Positions 1-9,752 of a DNA stretch of 64,000 nucleotides are shown piece by piece (position 1 is the first letter of the stretch; each line of letters opens with the position of its first letter). The translations under genes were made by a program, and so were the position numbers. Source of the stretch: Bacteroidota bacterium (GTDB taxonomy: Bacteria; Bacteroidota; Bacteroidia; Chitinophagales; Chitinophagaceae); contig JAFDXF010000087.1 in the NCBI GenBank assembly GCA_018268055.1, positions 79,246 through 143,245 of the forward strand, given 5' to 3'. Below the pieces are notes generated by a model. That model was not told the DNA's origin. It ran no database searches and saw only the letters and a program-made list of their open reading frames with translations.

Positions 1-768
1 ATATAAATTTTTTAATCGTTCATACGTTTCTTTTTCAACAATTGGGTTTTTAAAAAAACTGCCGGCATTTCCCAAAACAGCTGGGTCAGGAAGTTTTGAT
101 GAGCGTATATGAATAACCGCATCAGATATTGCTTTTACAGATAAACTTTTTATGTTCATCTTTTCCAGTTCTTTTTCTATCGCTCCATAACTGATATTAA
201 ATTTTGGGGATTTTCTTAATTGTACAGTCACGTTTAGTATTGCAAATTGTTGATTGAACTTATTTTTAAACACACTGTTTCTATAACCAAACTCACAATC
301 TGACTTTGTAAAATTAACAACACGTCTATCCTCGAAATGATAGGCCTCTATATTCCACAATACACTTTCAAACTCTACACCATAAGCCCCAATATTTTGA
401 ATTGGTGCTGCTCCAACAGTGCCCGGTATGAATGACAAATTTTCCAAACCACCCCACCCTTTATCAATTGTATAACGAACAAATTGATGCCAATTTTCGC
501 CAGCGCCAACTTTGATAAATACATATTCTTCATCCTCGTGCATTTCAGTTATTCCTTTCATCTCATTTTTTATAACCAAACCTTCGTAGTCTTTTGTAAA
601 AAGTATATTGCTCCCTCCTCCCAGAATAAGGATTTTTTGATTGTGCTGTGTCGACAATACTTCCTCAAGCGTTTCTAAAGAATTAAACCTTGCGAATGAT
701 TTTGCATTTATATCAATCCGGAATGTATTATAATTGCGAAGTGATGTATTAAGTTCTATCTGAGCCAT
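1..768 (-). CDS. murB: UDP-N-acetylenolpyruvoylglucosamine reductase, 3' end missing
   Basis: The flavoenzyme MurB reduces UDP-GlcNAc-enolpyruvate to UDP-MurNAc in the cytoplasmic stage of peptidoglycan synthesis. Translating the minus strand from the ATG at 766-768 gives 256 codons without a stop before the window edge, so the C-terminus is missing. Visible family motifs are the FAD-binding GGGSNILF near residue 50, the IPGTVGAAPIQNIGAYG block near residue 117, the FGYRNSVFK segment that contains the active-site Tyr/Arg, and RSSKLPDP followed by GNAGSFFKNP, which holds the proton-donor serine. The gene starts 21 bp after the stop of the upstream sensor kinase, so it is probably the third gene of a mazG-kinase-murB transcription unit. 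The identification is secure; only the 3' end is unknown. Confidence 0.95.
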   Translation of the reverse strand, partial: MAQIELNTSLRNYNTFRIDINAKSFARFNSLETLEEVLSTQHNQKILILGGGSNILFTKDYEGLVIKNEMKGITEMHEDEEYVFIKVGAGENWHQFVRYTIDKGWGGLENLSFIPGTVGAAPIQNIGAYGVEFESVLWNIEAYHFEDRRVVNFTKSDCEFGYRNSVFKNKFNQQFAILNVTVQLRKSPKFNISYGAIEKELEKMNIKSLSVKAISDAVIHIRSSKLPDPAVLGNAGSFFKNPIVEKETYERLKNLY

Positions 769-789
769 ACAAATTTTAATTATACCTAT

Positions 790-3700
790 TTAATCAACGA
801 TAGGTAATGAAACAAAAAATGTAGTACCAATTCCTGATTCTGTTTCAAACCAAATTGTACCTTTTGCTTGTTCAACAATTCCCTTACACATAGCCAAGCC
901 TAATCCGGTACCGGAAGACTTTGTTGTGAAATTAGGTACAAATATTTTTTCTTTCATCTCTGCAGGAATACCAATCCCTAAATCTTTTATGCTTATTATT
1001 ATTTGATTCTTTTCTAAATTCTCACCCACAAATATCAAGCACTCCCTCCTTTCTTCATAAGCCTGTACTGCATTTGTAAATAAATTAGTAAACAAACGAT
1101 TCATCTGTGTCTTATCTGCATCAATTATAACAGCCTTTGTAACAGGTTTCCAATTGATATTTATTATAGAATCAGTTTTGAATAGTTCTATCAAAGAAGC
1201 GATTATTTGATGCAGGTCAATTCGTTCATTATGAATATTTCCAATATTTGCAAATTGTGAAAAGTCGGCAGCAATTTTCGAAAGGTGATCAATTTGCTCT
1301 ACTAATGTATTGGCTACGGTTGCAGACAATTCTTTTACATTATCCTGATTATTATTAATTGCTTTTTGTAAATATTGAATACTAAGCTTCATTGGAGTCA
1401 GCGGGTTTTTAATTTCGTGTGCCACTTGTCTTGCCATCTCTCTCCAAGCTCCTTCTCTTTCACTCTTAGCAAGCTCTGCAGCGCTGGCTCCGAGTTTCGT
1501 CACCATTTTATTATACTCTTGTACCAACTCACCTATCTCATCTTTTTTATTCCAAACAATTTGTTCATTCATTTTACCAAGGTTAACCTCTTTCATTTTT
1601 TCACTGATTATTGAAAAAGATCCGGTAATTCTATTGGTAATATACAAAGCGATTAATCCGCCAACTAAAAAGATAAAAGCATTTAAGTTAATAATCGTAA
1701 CTAAGAAATTGGAAATTTGTTGTTGCAATTGCGGTTGTGAGGTGAAATAGGGAATATTCACATACGCGTAAGGACGGCCGCCTCTTTCCATCTCTCTTAC
1801 GGGTGAATAGAAACTGAGATAAGAAAAATTGCCAATTTTTTCTTCTTGTTGATATAATACCTGATGCATTTGATTGAGATGATAGTAAGCAATCGGATTC
1901 ATTTTTTTACTCAATACCCCTTTTGCATAAACATTGGCCTCAGACGAAACTTGAAGATTGCCCTCCAAATCATAAACATTCACATCTACACCGTGAATAT
2001 CAGCTACATCATTTACTAATTTTTGTAAATCATTATTGGAAACAGAGTCATAGATCTTCACCATATCATCAAATGTGCTATGCTCCGCCATTCGCTTTTC
2101 CATTTCATTCACCATTATTTGCATCGTACGACTTAGCTTATCGCTGTTATTGATATAATATCTTTTAATAAAAAATGAAATAGTAACTGCTCCAATGATG
2201 AGAAAAGACAAAACACTTACAAAAATTATCGTACTATGAACTTGAGACCTGATATTCATTGAAAACAAATACTTCAATTGCACTCTTCTAAGTTTGTTAG
2301 ATAAGAGATAAGAAATAAATCGTATCAAACCGCCCAATAAAATAAAAGAGCAAAACAAGTAAGAAAATAGAGTAATCGCTTCAATCATTGTTTCATTCTT
2401 GCGAACTACAATGACTACTTTATTTTGGCTATATCGGTACCATAATTCTGTAAATCCGTTTTCAGTTCGAGTTTCATATTCATTTTTCGGCATTACATCG
2501 TCGCTTAATATTGTAGCAAAAGGATAATTTCCTGGAGGTGAATGTAATTGTCTATTAATATATACAGCAGTTGAATAAATAGGAGAATTATCTAAATCAA
2601 TCGCTTTACTTTGTTTGAATAATTCAGGAAAAAGAGCATCACGATTATAATTTTTTAAATTAGAAACAATAAAAAGAGTTCCAAGAATTGCTCCTGAAGA
2701 ATCGGTAGCAGTTCTTTTCGTTATATAACTAAAGCGGTCATAAGCAGTTTCATAGTAATATAAGCCATCCTTATTCGTAGGTTTTGCTTGAACATTTATA
2801 ATCGTGTTTAATGCGGCAAAAGTTGTTCTGTCTTCGTTATACAATTCTTTTCCTTTTGCATCATATACGTAAAGTCTGGTATCATACTTATTTAAATATC
2901 CTTGATAATTACCGGCGATAATACTATCACGCAACTCCTTGCCCGTTGATTCACTTTCAAATCTTTTAAAATTGGGTCGTAGGAAATCGTTATCCAAATA
3001 TTGAATGGCAATATTCATTAATAACTCGCTAGATGGATCTGTTTGAACAGCAAGCTTTTCAGCCATTCGTTTTCTATTTTCTAATTCTGCTTTACCGTTT
3101 TCTTCAAGCATGATTGAAGCAATGGAAACAGAGAAAATAAAAATCCAAAGCAATGACCCTTCTGTTTGAAGTTTTATATTTCTAATAACGATTCCATTAC
3201 GGTTAATTAGCAAACAATAAATCAACAACCAAATTAAAACAGGGATATAAAACAAAACTTCTTTATGCCCCGTACGAATAGTAAGAAAGACTAATCCTAA
3301 AACAGCAATAATTAAATATATCACCCACTCAGTTCCATCAAACATTTGTTTTAAGAACCTTAATGCAAGTTTTGAAAAGAAATAATAAGAAAGTGTAAGG
3401 CAAGCTAAAAGCACAAATCCAATCACTGTATAAAGGGAAAGTCCGAAAAAATTTGTAACGTCAAATGAAATTTTTGAATCGGCTACAAGGCTTCGTACAA
3501 TCGATGACAAAAGAAATGTAATCGTTAAAATTAAAATTGACACTCCAATAGCATAAAACCATTTTAAAAAACTACTGAATTTAAAGTCTTTAATAAAAAC
3601 ATCTTTTAGTTTAGACCAAGCGTAAATCATTAGCCAACAAACGAGTACTGCATTGATACATAAATCACCCAATGACCGCTGTACAGCATTTGACCCATAA

Positions 3701-4554
3701 ATCGTAGGATCAAAAAGTGTAAATTGGCGTAGATTAAATAAAGAAGGAATCAGGTAAACTATGATACGTAAAATCAACAAACAAAAAAACAATACTACAA
3801 TACCTCTAAATTTTCCCATTTTTTTTGATAAATCCTCCGCCATTAAATGTAATGCAAGGAATAAAATGAGTAAAGATATAAGTCGAAGTAAGTTGGTGGT
3901 ATTGTTGTTATATTCAATAGCCAATGATCGTTTCTTTTGCAACCAAAACATTGCTTTTCCCGATAATGATTTTATAGGATATTCGGTAGATTGCTCACTG
4001 ATGAATACCCGATTATCAGCAGTTGGACTAAATAAAAAATGGGTGGGTAAATAATTTGTTTCAATAAAATAATCTGATTGTATCGGGATTAAAGCATACG
4101 CTATGATCCCCAAACCGGTATTTTTTTGTTGCAAAGTAACTTTATAGGTGCAATACCACCCATTAGGATATTTTGTAAAATATTCTCCATCCGGAGAGGT
4201 GCGTAAATCAGGGTCAGGTGTTACAGACTGACTACTCCAAAACTTCAATGCTTCGTCACCATATACATTTTGTTGGTAAAGGAAGACATCATATTTCTTA
4301 TTGGATAACTTTGAAACTTCGTTCAATGTTTCATCTTTGCTCAAAAGTGAATTGATTAAAGCTGAATCTTTTAGAAATTGATTAAAATCCTTTTGCTGCG
4401 TTTGAATATACTTAGTAGCCAATTGCTGCTCTCTTGATACGGAAGTTTTCTTTTCATAATAATTATGCATTAAAAAAGAAACTGTAAAAAGCAGCAATGA
4501 AACGATAAGTAATCCTCGCCAGTTTAGGAGTATATTTTTTAAACTCCTACTCAC
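790..4554 (-). CDS. NtrY-like membrane sensor histidine kinase (orphan)
   Basis: A 1254-residue inner-membrane histidine kinase. One membrane segment lies near residues 14-32 and is followed by an extracytoplasmic stretch. A block of about eight membrane helices (roughly 220-480) comes next, then a second extracytoplasmic region, further helices, a HAMP-like linker after the last helix, and the catalytic core. The H-box VAHEIKNPL puts the phospho-His near 1046; the N-box NLFTNAVQAY, the G1 motif DLGIGIP and the G2 motif GTGLGLAMCKGI are all intact. The core resembles NtrY-type kinases, but the polytopic front is much longer than in NtrY. The start is a GTG whose bases overlap the TGA of mazG, which implies translational coupling. 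No response regulator is adjacent, so the partner and signal are unknown. Confidence 0.9.
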   Translation of the reverse strand: MSRSLKNILLNWRGLLIVSLLLFTVSFLMHNYYEKKTSVSREQQLATKYIQTQQKDFNQFLKDSALINSLLSKDETLNEVSKLSNKKYDVFLYQQNVYGDEALKFWSSQSVTPDPDLRTSPDGEYFTKYPNGWYCTYKVTLQQKNTGLGIIAYALIPIQSDYFIETNYLPTHFLFSPTADNRVFISEQSTEYPIKSLSGKAMFWLQKKRSLAIEYNNNTTNLLRLISLLILFLALHLMAEDLSKKMGKFRGIVVLFFCLLILRIIVYLIPSLFNLRQFTLFDPTIYGSNAVQRSLGDLCINAVLVCWLMIYAWSKLKDVFIKDFKFSSFLKWFYAIGVSILILTITFLLSSIVRSLVADSKISFDVTNFFGLSLYTVIGFVLLACLTLSYYFFSKLALRFLKQMFDGTEWVIYLIIAVLGLVFLTIRTGHKEVLFYIPVLIWLLIYCLLINRNGIVIRNIKLQTEGSLLWIFIFSVSIASIMLEENGKAELENRKRMAEKLAVQTDPSSELLMNIAIQYLDNDFLRPNFKRFESESTGKELRDSIIAGNYQGYLNKYDTRLYVYDAKGKELYNEDRTTFAALNTIINVQAKPTNKDGLYYYETAYDRFSYITKRTATDSSGAILGTLFIVSNLKNYNRDALFPELFKQSKAIDLDNSPIYSTAVYINRQLHSPPGNYPFATILSDDVMPKNEYETRTENGFTELWYRYSQNKVVIVVRKNETMIEAITLFSYLFCSFILLGGLIRFISYLLSNKLRRVQLKYLFSMNIRSQVHSTIIFVSVLSFLIIGAVTISFFIKRYYINNSDKLSRTMQIMVNEMEKRMAEHSTFDDMVKIYDSVSNNDLQKLVNDVADIHGVDVNVYDLEGNLQVSSEANVYAKGVLSKKMNPIAYYHLNQMHQVLYQQEEKIGNFSYLSFYSPVREMERGGRPYAYVNIPYFTSQPQLQQQISNFLVTIINLNAFIFLVGGLIALYITNRITGSFSIISEKMKEVNLGKMNEQIVWNKKDEIGELVQEYNKMVTKLGASAAELAKSEREGAWREMARQVAHEIKNPLTPMKLSIQYLQKAINNNQDNVKELSATVANTLVEQIDHLSKIAADFSQFANIGNIHNERIDLHQIIASLIELFKTDSIININWKPVTKAVIIDADKTQMNRLFTNLFTNAVQAYEERRECLIFVGENLEKNQIIISIKDLGIGIPAEMKEKIFVPNFTTKSSGTGLGLAMCKGIVEQAKGTIWFETESGIGTTFFVSLPIVD

Positions 4555-5366
4555 TTATCTAATTGTTGTTTTTTTATTGAATTCCATATTATGTCCATTT
4601 CTTCTAATGTCATAGTCTGAATATTTTTTCCTGAACTTAAAGCCTGTTCTTCCATTTTCGTAAATCGATTGATAAACTTTTTATTTGTACGTTCCAATGC
4701 ATCATCTGCATCTATCTTCAAAAATCGTGCATAATTTATCAGGGAGAACACCACATCTCCAAATTCCAATGCTACATTTTGATGTAATGCATTATCGTTA
4801 ATACTGCCGGCTTGCTGCCATTCATTGGTTGCATCTTTCAACTCTTTGATTTCTTCTTCTACTTTTTCCCATACTTGTTCTTTATTTTCCCACTCAAAAC
4901 CTACTTGCTTTGCTTTTTCCTGCAAGCGCATTGCCTTTACCATTGCTGGCAATGACTTGGGCACTCCGCCCATTACAGACTTCTTCCCTTCCTTCAATTT
5001 CAGTTTTTCCCAATTTCTCTTTACATCTTCATCGTCTGCAACTTTAACATCTCCATAAATATGTGGGTGCCTGGCAATCAATTTTTCACAAATTCCATTT
5101 ATCATCTCATCCAATTGAAATTGTTTTTGCTCATTGCCAATTTTTGAATAAAATACGATATGCAATAGAAGATCGCCCAATTCTTCTTTAATTCCTTTCC
5201 AATCTCCTTCGGTAATGGCATCAGCCAATTCATAAGTTTCCTCAATAGTCATTTGGCGAAGAGAATGAATTGTTTGTTTCTTATCCCATGGGCATTTTTC
5301 ACGCAAATCTTCCATTATCTGAACCAGCCTTGTAAAAGCATCACTAATTTTTGTTTCCATAATCAT
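4551..5366 (-). CDS. mazG: Nucleoside triphosphate pyrophosphohydrolase MazG
   Basis: MazG hydrolyses (d)NTPs to the monophosphate plus pyrophosphate and is regarded as a house-cleaning enzyme. The 271-residue length fits the two-domain form. The N-terminal domain carries CPWDKKQTIHSLRQM, followed by EETYELADAI and ELGDLLLHIVF, which supply the paired acidic Mg-binding residues. The second domain has the LPALVKAM-type block (here LPAMVKAMRLQEKA) and a second metal motif, EFGDVVFSLINYAR. A second in-frame Met lies two codons inside the annotated start, and either could be used. The gene heads the minus-strand unit mazG-kinase-murB and overlaps the kinase start by four bases. A divergent gene starts 116 bp away. 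Confidence 0.95.
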   Translation of the reverse strand: MIMETKISDAFTRLVQIMEDLREKCPWDKKQTIHSLRQMTIEETYELADAITEGDWKGIKEELGDLLLHIVFYSKIGNEQKQFQLDEMINGICEKLIARHPHIYGDVKVADDEDVKRNWEKLKLKEGKKSVMGGVPKSLPAMVKAMRLQEKAKQVGFEWENKEQVWEKVEEEIKELKDATNEWQQAGSINDNALHQNVALEFGDVVFSLINYARFLKIDADDALERTNKKFINRFTKMEEQALSSGKNIQTMTLEEMDIIWNSIKKQQLDK

Positions 5367-5453
5367 TTCTTAAAAATGTTTCTTATTCTAATACCATAAA
5401 AATAACTACAAAAACTCAAGCAGCCTTTCTTTTTCAATAATCGTCAATTCCGG

Positions 5454-5461
5454 TAACTTTG
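5454..5461 (+). promoter_or_regulatory. Putative -7 promoter box of the secreted hypothetical gene
   Basis: TAACTTTG matches the Bacteroidota -7 consensus TAnnTTTG exactly and lies 21 bp before the ATG at 5483. No clear TTTG box is seen at the expected upstream distance, so the assignment rests on one element. Confidence 0.4.
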
Positions 5462-5482
5462 AACAACTAAACACACTCATTA

Positions 5483-6361
5483 ATGCGAATTTTCTTATCT
5501 TCTTTTTTATGCCTGACTATAACAGTTTTAAACGCACAAGTTTACTATTATTATAATGATATAGTGGCAACCGAACAGTTAAACCAACAAATGAAGACCT
5601 ATCTTCAAAATAAAGTAAAGTCGGCTACCGCAGTAGGTTATACACCCCAAGGTTCAAAAGCAACTGATTTTTCTGAAACATATCAGATACTGGAAAATGG
5701 CAGCGCATTGCGAATTTCAAGTCTTGAAAATTTGGCCGGAAATGTTTTGTATTATAAATATAACTCCGAAGGGAAAATAATCAGTATGGCAGACTCTTCC
5801 AACGGCATGGCTGGTATCACTACTTATCAATATGACGCTCAGAACCGAATTAAAACAATAGAGAATCACATAAAAGATGATTCAAAAGAATTTGAAGACA
5901 CAGAAGTGCATCAATGGATATATACTACAGATGGAAAAATTGAAAAGATGTGGCGTATAAAAAATGGGAAAGACAGTATTGAAGTACGATTTATACCTGA
6001 AGAACATGGCTTTCCGGGAGAAGAAGTTTCTTATAAAAACGGTAGAGAAACGGATCACATCTATTATTATTTTGACGCCAGCGGAAAAGTGACAGATATT
6101 GTTCGTTACAATAAAAAGGTTAAAAAATTAATGCCTGAAATAATGTTTTCTTATGATGATTCCGGAAGAATAATACAAAAGATTATCAGCTCCGAGAGCG
6201 ACAACTATGGCCTAAAAAGTCTTGGGCAAGTCCAGTTTGTTCGTTATCTAATTTGGCGATATGTTTATAATGCTCAAGGCTTGAAAACCAAAGAAGCGCT
6301 CTTTGATAAAAATCAGGAGATGACCGGCAAGATCGAATACGGTTACACTTACTTTCAATGA
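5483..6361 (+). CDS. Secreted hypothetical protein with YD/RHS-like repeats
   Basis: A 292-residue protein starting with a typical signal peptide (MRIFLSSFLCLTITVLNAQ, probable cleavage after NAQ). The mature part contains degenerate tyrosine-rich repeats of the YD/RHS flavour, such as YYKYNSEGKI, YQYDAQNRIKTI, YYYFDASGKVTDI and FSYDDSGRIIQKI, spaced by about 30-50 residues. Such repeats form beta-strand-rich extracellular or periplasmic structures in related families. No catalytic motif is recognisable. The gene stands alone on the plus strand, divergent from mazG and convergent with the GH2 gene, which ends five bases downstream. I cannot assign a function. Confidence 0.75.
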   Translation: MRIFLSSFLCLTITVLNAQVYYYYNDIVATEQLNQQMKTYLQNKVKSATAVGYTPQGSKATDFSETYQILENGSALRISSLENLAGNVLYYKYNSEGKIISMADSSNGMAGITTYQYDAQNRIKTIENHIKDDSKEFEDTEVHQWIYTTDGKIEKMWRIKNGKDSIEVRFIPEEHGFPGEEVSYKNGRETDHIYYYFDASGKVTDIVRYNKKVKKLMPEIMFSYDDSGRIIQKIISSESDNYGLKSLGQVQFVRYLIWRYVYNAQGLKTKEALFDKNQEMTGKIEYGYTYFQ

Positions 6362-6366
6362 TAACT

Positions 6367-8397
6367 TTAATAGTTATATTCTTTTTGTGAGACTACATAA
6401 CCCGTAGGTCGTACTATTGTAATAGTTACTTTACCATTGTATAAATCAGCTACATCAAAATTTATTTTTTGCCCTGGCTTTATTTCAGGTAACTCATACA
6501 TTTTCCCATTCAAATAATTATCCCTTTTATCAGATATATATAATTTATATCCCGATACAATGTGTTGTGGTAATCCTAAGCTTCCATAAATCAACACATT
6601 CAATTTTTCTTTCGACCATTTTCTTACTCCTTGAACTTCTAAAGGAGCAGAATATTCTCGTAATACTTGCATTGATGGTTTTGGGTTTCCATACATATCA
6701 TATACGCCATGTATCCGTCTGCGGTATTTGTTATTTTCTTTTGTTCCCGGATAATGTGTTCTGTAATCTGTCAAATCAAAATAAATGCCGCCCTCTACAT
6801 AATGTTTGCTTTCATAAATTGCCATGTGGTAAATCAAATCTTCCAATCTTCTTTCATCACCACCTTGAAAATTGGGCTCACATAAACCAAATTCTGAAAT
6901 AAATAACGGTTTGTTGGGATAACTCATGTGTACACTGTCTAAATAATCACCAATTTTAGCAACGGGCATATCCTGCCAACTACCACCATAATCATTCATC
7001 ATCAAATAATCACCACCTGCTGCTGCATCCGGTACAAATGAAGGACTATTAATAAATCCTTGTGTAAGTGTATTACTTACATAAGCAACATGGCGAGTGG
7101 GATCTAAAGTTCTAGCTTTCTCCAGCAATTTTTCAATCATCGTTTTCATATCGGCATCTCTCGCTCTTAACTCATTTCCAACTCCCCAAGAAAAAATACT
7201 TGGATGATTATATAGTGTGCTAACCATTTCTTCCAATTGCTTCATAGCAATATTCTTAATGGTATCGTTCGCCGGTGTTTCGGGTCCCCAAAGAGGTATT
7301 TCTTGTTGTACTAAAATTCCATTGCGATCACAAAAATCAAAAAATACATCGCCTTGTTGAAAATGCTGGCGACTGAAAATGCAATTTACATTCTTCATCA
7401 ACTTTCCCATTGCTATGATTAATGAATCAGATTCTGCAAATCCATAATCTGGATTGGAACCGGCAGTCCATTCAATTCCCATTAGTTTTACATATTCTCC
7501 ATTCAAATAAGTTTTACCATTTTCAAATTTCAATTCTCTAAAACCAACGAATGTAGATAGGTTCTCTATAAAATTCTTACCGGCCTTAACATGTACATCA
7601 ACGCGATACAAATTAGGGCGATCAAAATGCCATGGATGGATATTATCTAAGCTAAATTCCACAGTTGCTTCATTATTTTTCCAAACGGGAATAGCAGAAG
7701 TTTTCAGCACAACATTTTTTGTGTGTTGATTTTCTTCAGTAATTGTCACTTCAAGTTCAGAAATATTCTTTTCAACTTGAGCATAACCCAAATTAATTTT
7801 CAGTTTTCCTGAATTGTTGGCCACATTCAAAGTTGGCGTAGCATGAATGTAAGAGGCCGAAGGATTATTGGCAATAATGAGCGCAACAGGTCTTATCAAC
7901 CCTCCATCATTGGGCCAGTCAAATGAATCGCCAAATGGGGCTTTATTTCTGCCATAATCATTATTTACAGCAACAGTTATTATATTATCCTTTCCAATAA
8001 TAATATTCTTACTTAAATCAATATAAAATTTATTAAATCCATCGCCGATGTGTTCGCCAATTTTTTTCCCATTCAAATAGACATAAGCGGAGTGATTAAC
8101 AGCACCGAATTGCAATACAATGCTTTTGTTTTTCCAATTTTTTGGCGCAGTAATCATTTTTTGATACCATGCCCAGCCATAATGATTCTGGTTAGCTTCT
8201 TCTACATTCCATGTATGCGGCAATTGCACTGTCCTGGCTTGCGCTAATGGTTTCAAAAACCAATTCTCACTTACCCCTTTTCCGTTTTTATCTATTGCAA
8301 AACTCCAATCTTTACTTAAAGAAATTGTATCTCTCTGAGCAAATATTGCGTTCACAAAAAAACAATATATCGTAAACGCTACAAATAATTTTTTCAT
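6367..8397 (-). CDS. Glycoside hydrolase family 2 (beta-galactosidase/beta-glucuronidase-like)
   Basis: A 676-residue exported enzyme with a signal peptide ending at IFAQ. The order is an N-terminal jelly-roll sugar-binding domain (LPHTWNVEEANQNHYGWAWY near residue 60), an immunoglobulin-like domain, and a TIM barrel. The acid/base is the Glu of SWGVGNEL (about residue 409), and the likely nucleophile is the Glu of FISEFGLCEP (about residue 502). The family includes beta-galactosidases, beta-glucuronidases and beta-mannosidases, and the sequence alone does not settle which. In this locus beta-galactose removal from N-acetyllactosamine or mucin cores is the natural role (inference). It is the last gene of the sialoglycan locus, 11 bp after the fucosidase. 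Confidence 0.9.
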   Translation of the reverse strand: MKKLFVAFTIYCFFVNAIFAQRDTISLSKDWSFAIDKNGKGVSENWFLKPLAQARTVQLPHTWNVEEANQNHYGWAWYQKMITAPKNWKNKSIVLQFGAVNHSAYVYLNGKKIGEHIGDGFNKFYIDLSKNIIIGKDNIITVAVNNDYGRNKAPFGDSFDWPNDGGLIRPVALIIANNPSASYIHATPTLNVANNSGKLKINLGYAQVEKNISELEVTITEENQHTKNVVLKTSAIPVWKNNEATVEFSLDNIHPWHFDRPNLYRVDVHVKAGKNFIENLSTFVGFRELKFENGKTYLNGEYVKLMGIEWTAGSNPDYGFAESDSLIIAMGKLMKNVNCIFSRQHFQQGDVFFDFCDRNGILVQQEIPLWGPETPANDTIKNIAMKQLEEMVSTLYNHPSIFSWGVGNELRARDADMKTMIEKLLEKARTLDPTRHVAYVSNTLTQGFINSPSFVPDAAAGGDYLMMNDYGGSWQDMPVAKIGDYLDSVHMSYPNKPLFISEFGLCEPNFQGGDERRLEDLIYHMAIYESKHYVEGGIYFDLTDYRTHYPGTKENNKYRRRIHGVYDMYGNPKPSMQVLREYSAPLEVQGVRKWSKEKLNVLIYGSLGLPQHIVSGYKLYISDKRDNYLNGKMYELPEIKPGQKINFDVADLYNGKVTITIVRPTGYVVSQKEYNY

Positions 8398-8408
8398 TTA
8401 TGTATAAT

Positions 8409-9734
8409 TTATTGCATTTGTAATTTTATGATTGTATCGACATCGTCCATTTGTGTTTGTTCTAAAAATATAAAAACACCTTCAGGCTGTTGTTTAAATT
8501 TGAGTAATTTATTATTGGTAAACAATGTTGCGCTCACAATCTTATCTTTCACTTTGGGTAAGAAAATATATTCTTGTCCATTAGGATTCAGAAGATGAAC
8601 ATAAACACTTTTAGCTTTGGTAGTAACTACGCCCCAGGGTTGCGGACTAATATAATTACCTCTTGTGCCGTATATCGTTTCACCATTCTTTGCCATCCAT
8701 TGACCAATTGCTTTTAATGTATCGGTGAACTCAGGTTGTACCATTCCATCCGCCATCGGTCCTATGTTTAATAGAAAATTTCCATTGTGCCCTGCTGCAT
8801 TTACTAAATACTGAATACATTGTTTAGTTGACTTATAGTAAGTATCTGTAATATTATATCCCCAAGAATTATTCATCGTCTCACATGTTTCTAAAGGCAA
8901 AGATGAAACAGATTGGTAACTCAATCCGGTATTATTCTGTCCGGGTAAATCTTTTTCAAACATTTGAAAATCTTCTCCGGGAAAAGGCGTCAAGTGATGA
9001 TTATTTCCGATGATACATTGCGGTTGCAATTTGTGTATCAAAGAATATATTTCATCATACTTCCAATCAATGCGTGAACTCATATCTGCGCTGCCTTCTA
9101 CATTTGTTTGATCCCAATGGCCATCAAACCAGATAGACATTACTTCGCCGTAATGAGTCAATAACTCAGTCAACTGATTTTTCATAAACTGCAAGTATTC
9201 TGCATAATTACTCTTTGCCGTTCGACCTGTTCCCTTTCCGGTTCTTCCTGTTTCATAAGGATAATCATCCCGAAACCAATCTAAGGTGGAATAATAAAGA
9301 CCTAATTTCATTCCTTGTTTTTTACATTCATCAGCGAGCATCTTCAATACATCTTTTCCATAAGACGTATTCGTAATTTTCCAATCACTGAATTTGGTGT
9401 CCCAATTAGAAAATCCATCATGATGGCGTGTGATAAAGACAATATATTTCATTCCGGCACTCTTAGCAGCAGATACCCATTTAGCAGCATCAAAATGAAT
9501 AGGATTAAATACATTTAGTAATCTTTTGTAATTGTATTTGTTAATGTTGCGGTTATTCATCACCCACTCACCTGCACCCAAAACGCTTGACAAGCCCCAA
9601 TGAATAAACATTCCAAATTTATTATCTTGAAATTGTTCTCTTGCTTTTAGATTTTCAATTGTGGGCGTGTAGCTTTGAGCTATTCCCTGAAATACAGCAC
9701 ATGTCAAGAAGAAGCTTAAGAGAATTTTTTTCAT
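8409..9734 (-). CDS. Alpha-L-fucosidase, GH29
   Basis: A 441-residue exported enzyme with a signal peptide ending at GIAQ. The GH29 barrel is clear: FGMFIHWGLSS near residue 40, FITRHHDGFSNWDT near 100, GLYYSTLDW near 147, and MSIWFDGHW, whose Asp (about residue 204) is the family nucleophile. A C-terminal beta-domain follows. It would remove alpha-linked fucose from host-type glycans in the periplasm or at the surface. It lies 18 bp after the SGNH-GH20 gene and 11 bp before the GH2 gene in the same orientation, consistent with cotranscription. The linkage preference is not readable from the sequence. Confidence 0.95.
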   Translation of the reverse strand: MKKILLSFFLTCAVFQGIAQSYTPTIENLKAREQFQDNKFGMFIHWGLSSVLGAGEWVMNNRNINKYNYKRLLNVFNPIHFDAAKWVSAAKSAGMKYIVFITRHHDGFSNWDTKFSDWKITNTSYGKDVLKMLADECKKQGMKLGLYYSTLDWFRDDYPYETGRTGKGTGRTAKSNYAEYLQFMKNQLTELLTHYGEVMSIWFDGHWDQTNVEGSADMSSRIDWKYDEIYSLIHKLQPQCIIGNNHHLTPFPGEDFQMFEKDLPGQNNTGLSYQSVSSLPLETCETMNNSWGYNITDTYYKSTKQCIQYLVNAAGHNGNFLLNIGPMADGMVQPEFTDTLKAIGQWMAKNGETIYGTRGNYISPQPWGVVTTKAKSVYVHLLNPNGQEYIFLPKVKDKIVSATLFTNNKLLKFKQQPEGVFIFLEQTQMDDVDTIIKLQMQ

Positions 9735-9752
9735 ATTCTAAATTTTAAAAAA

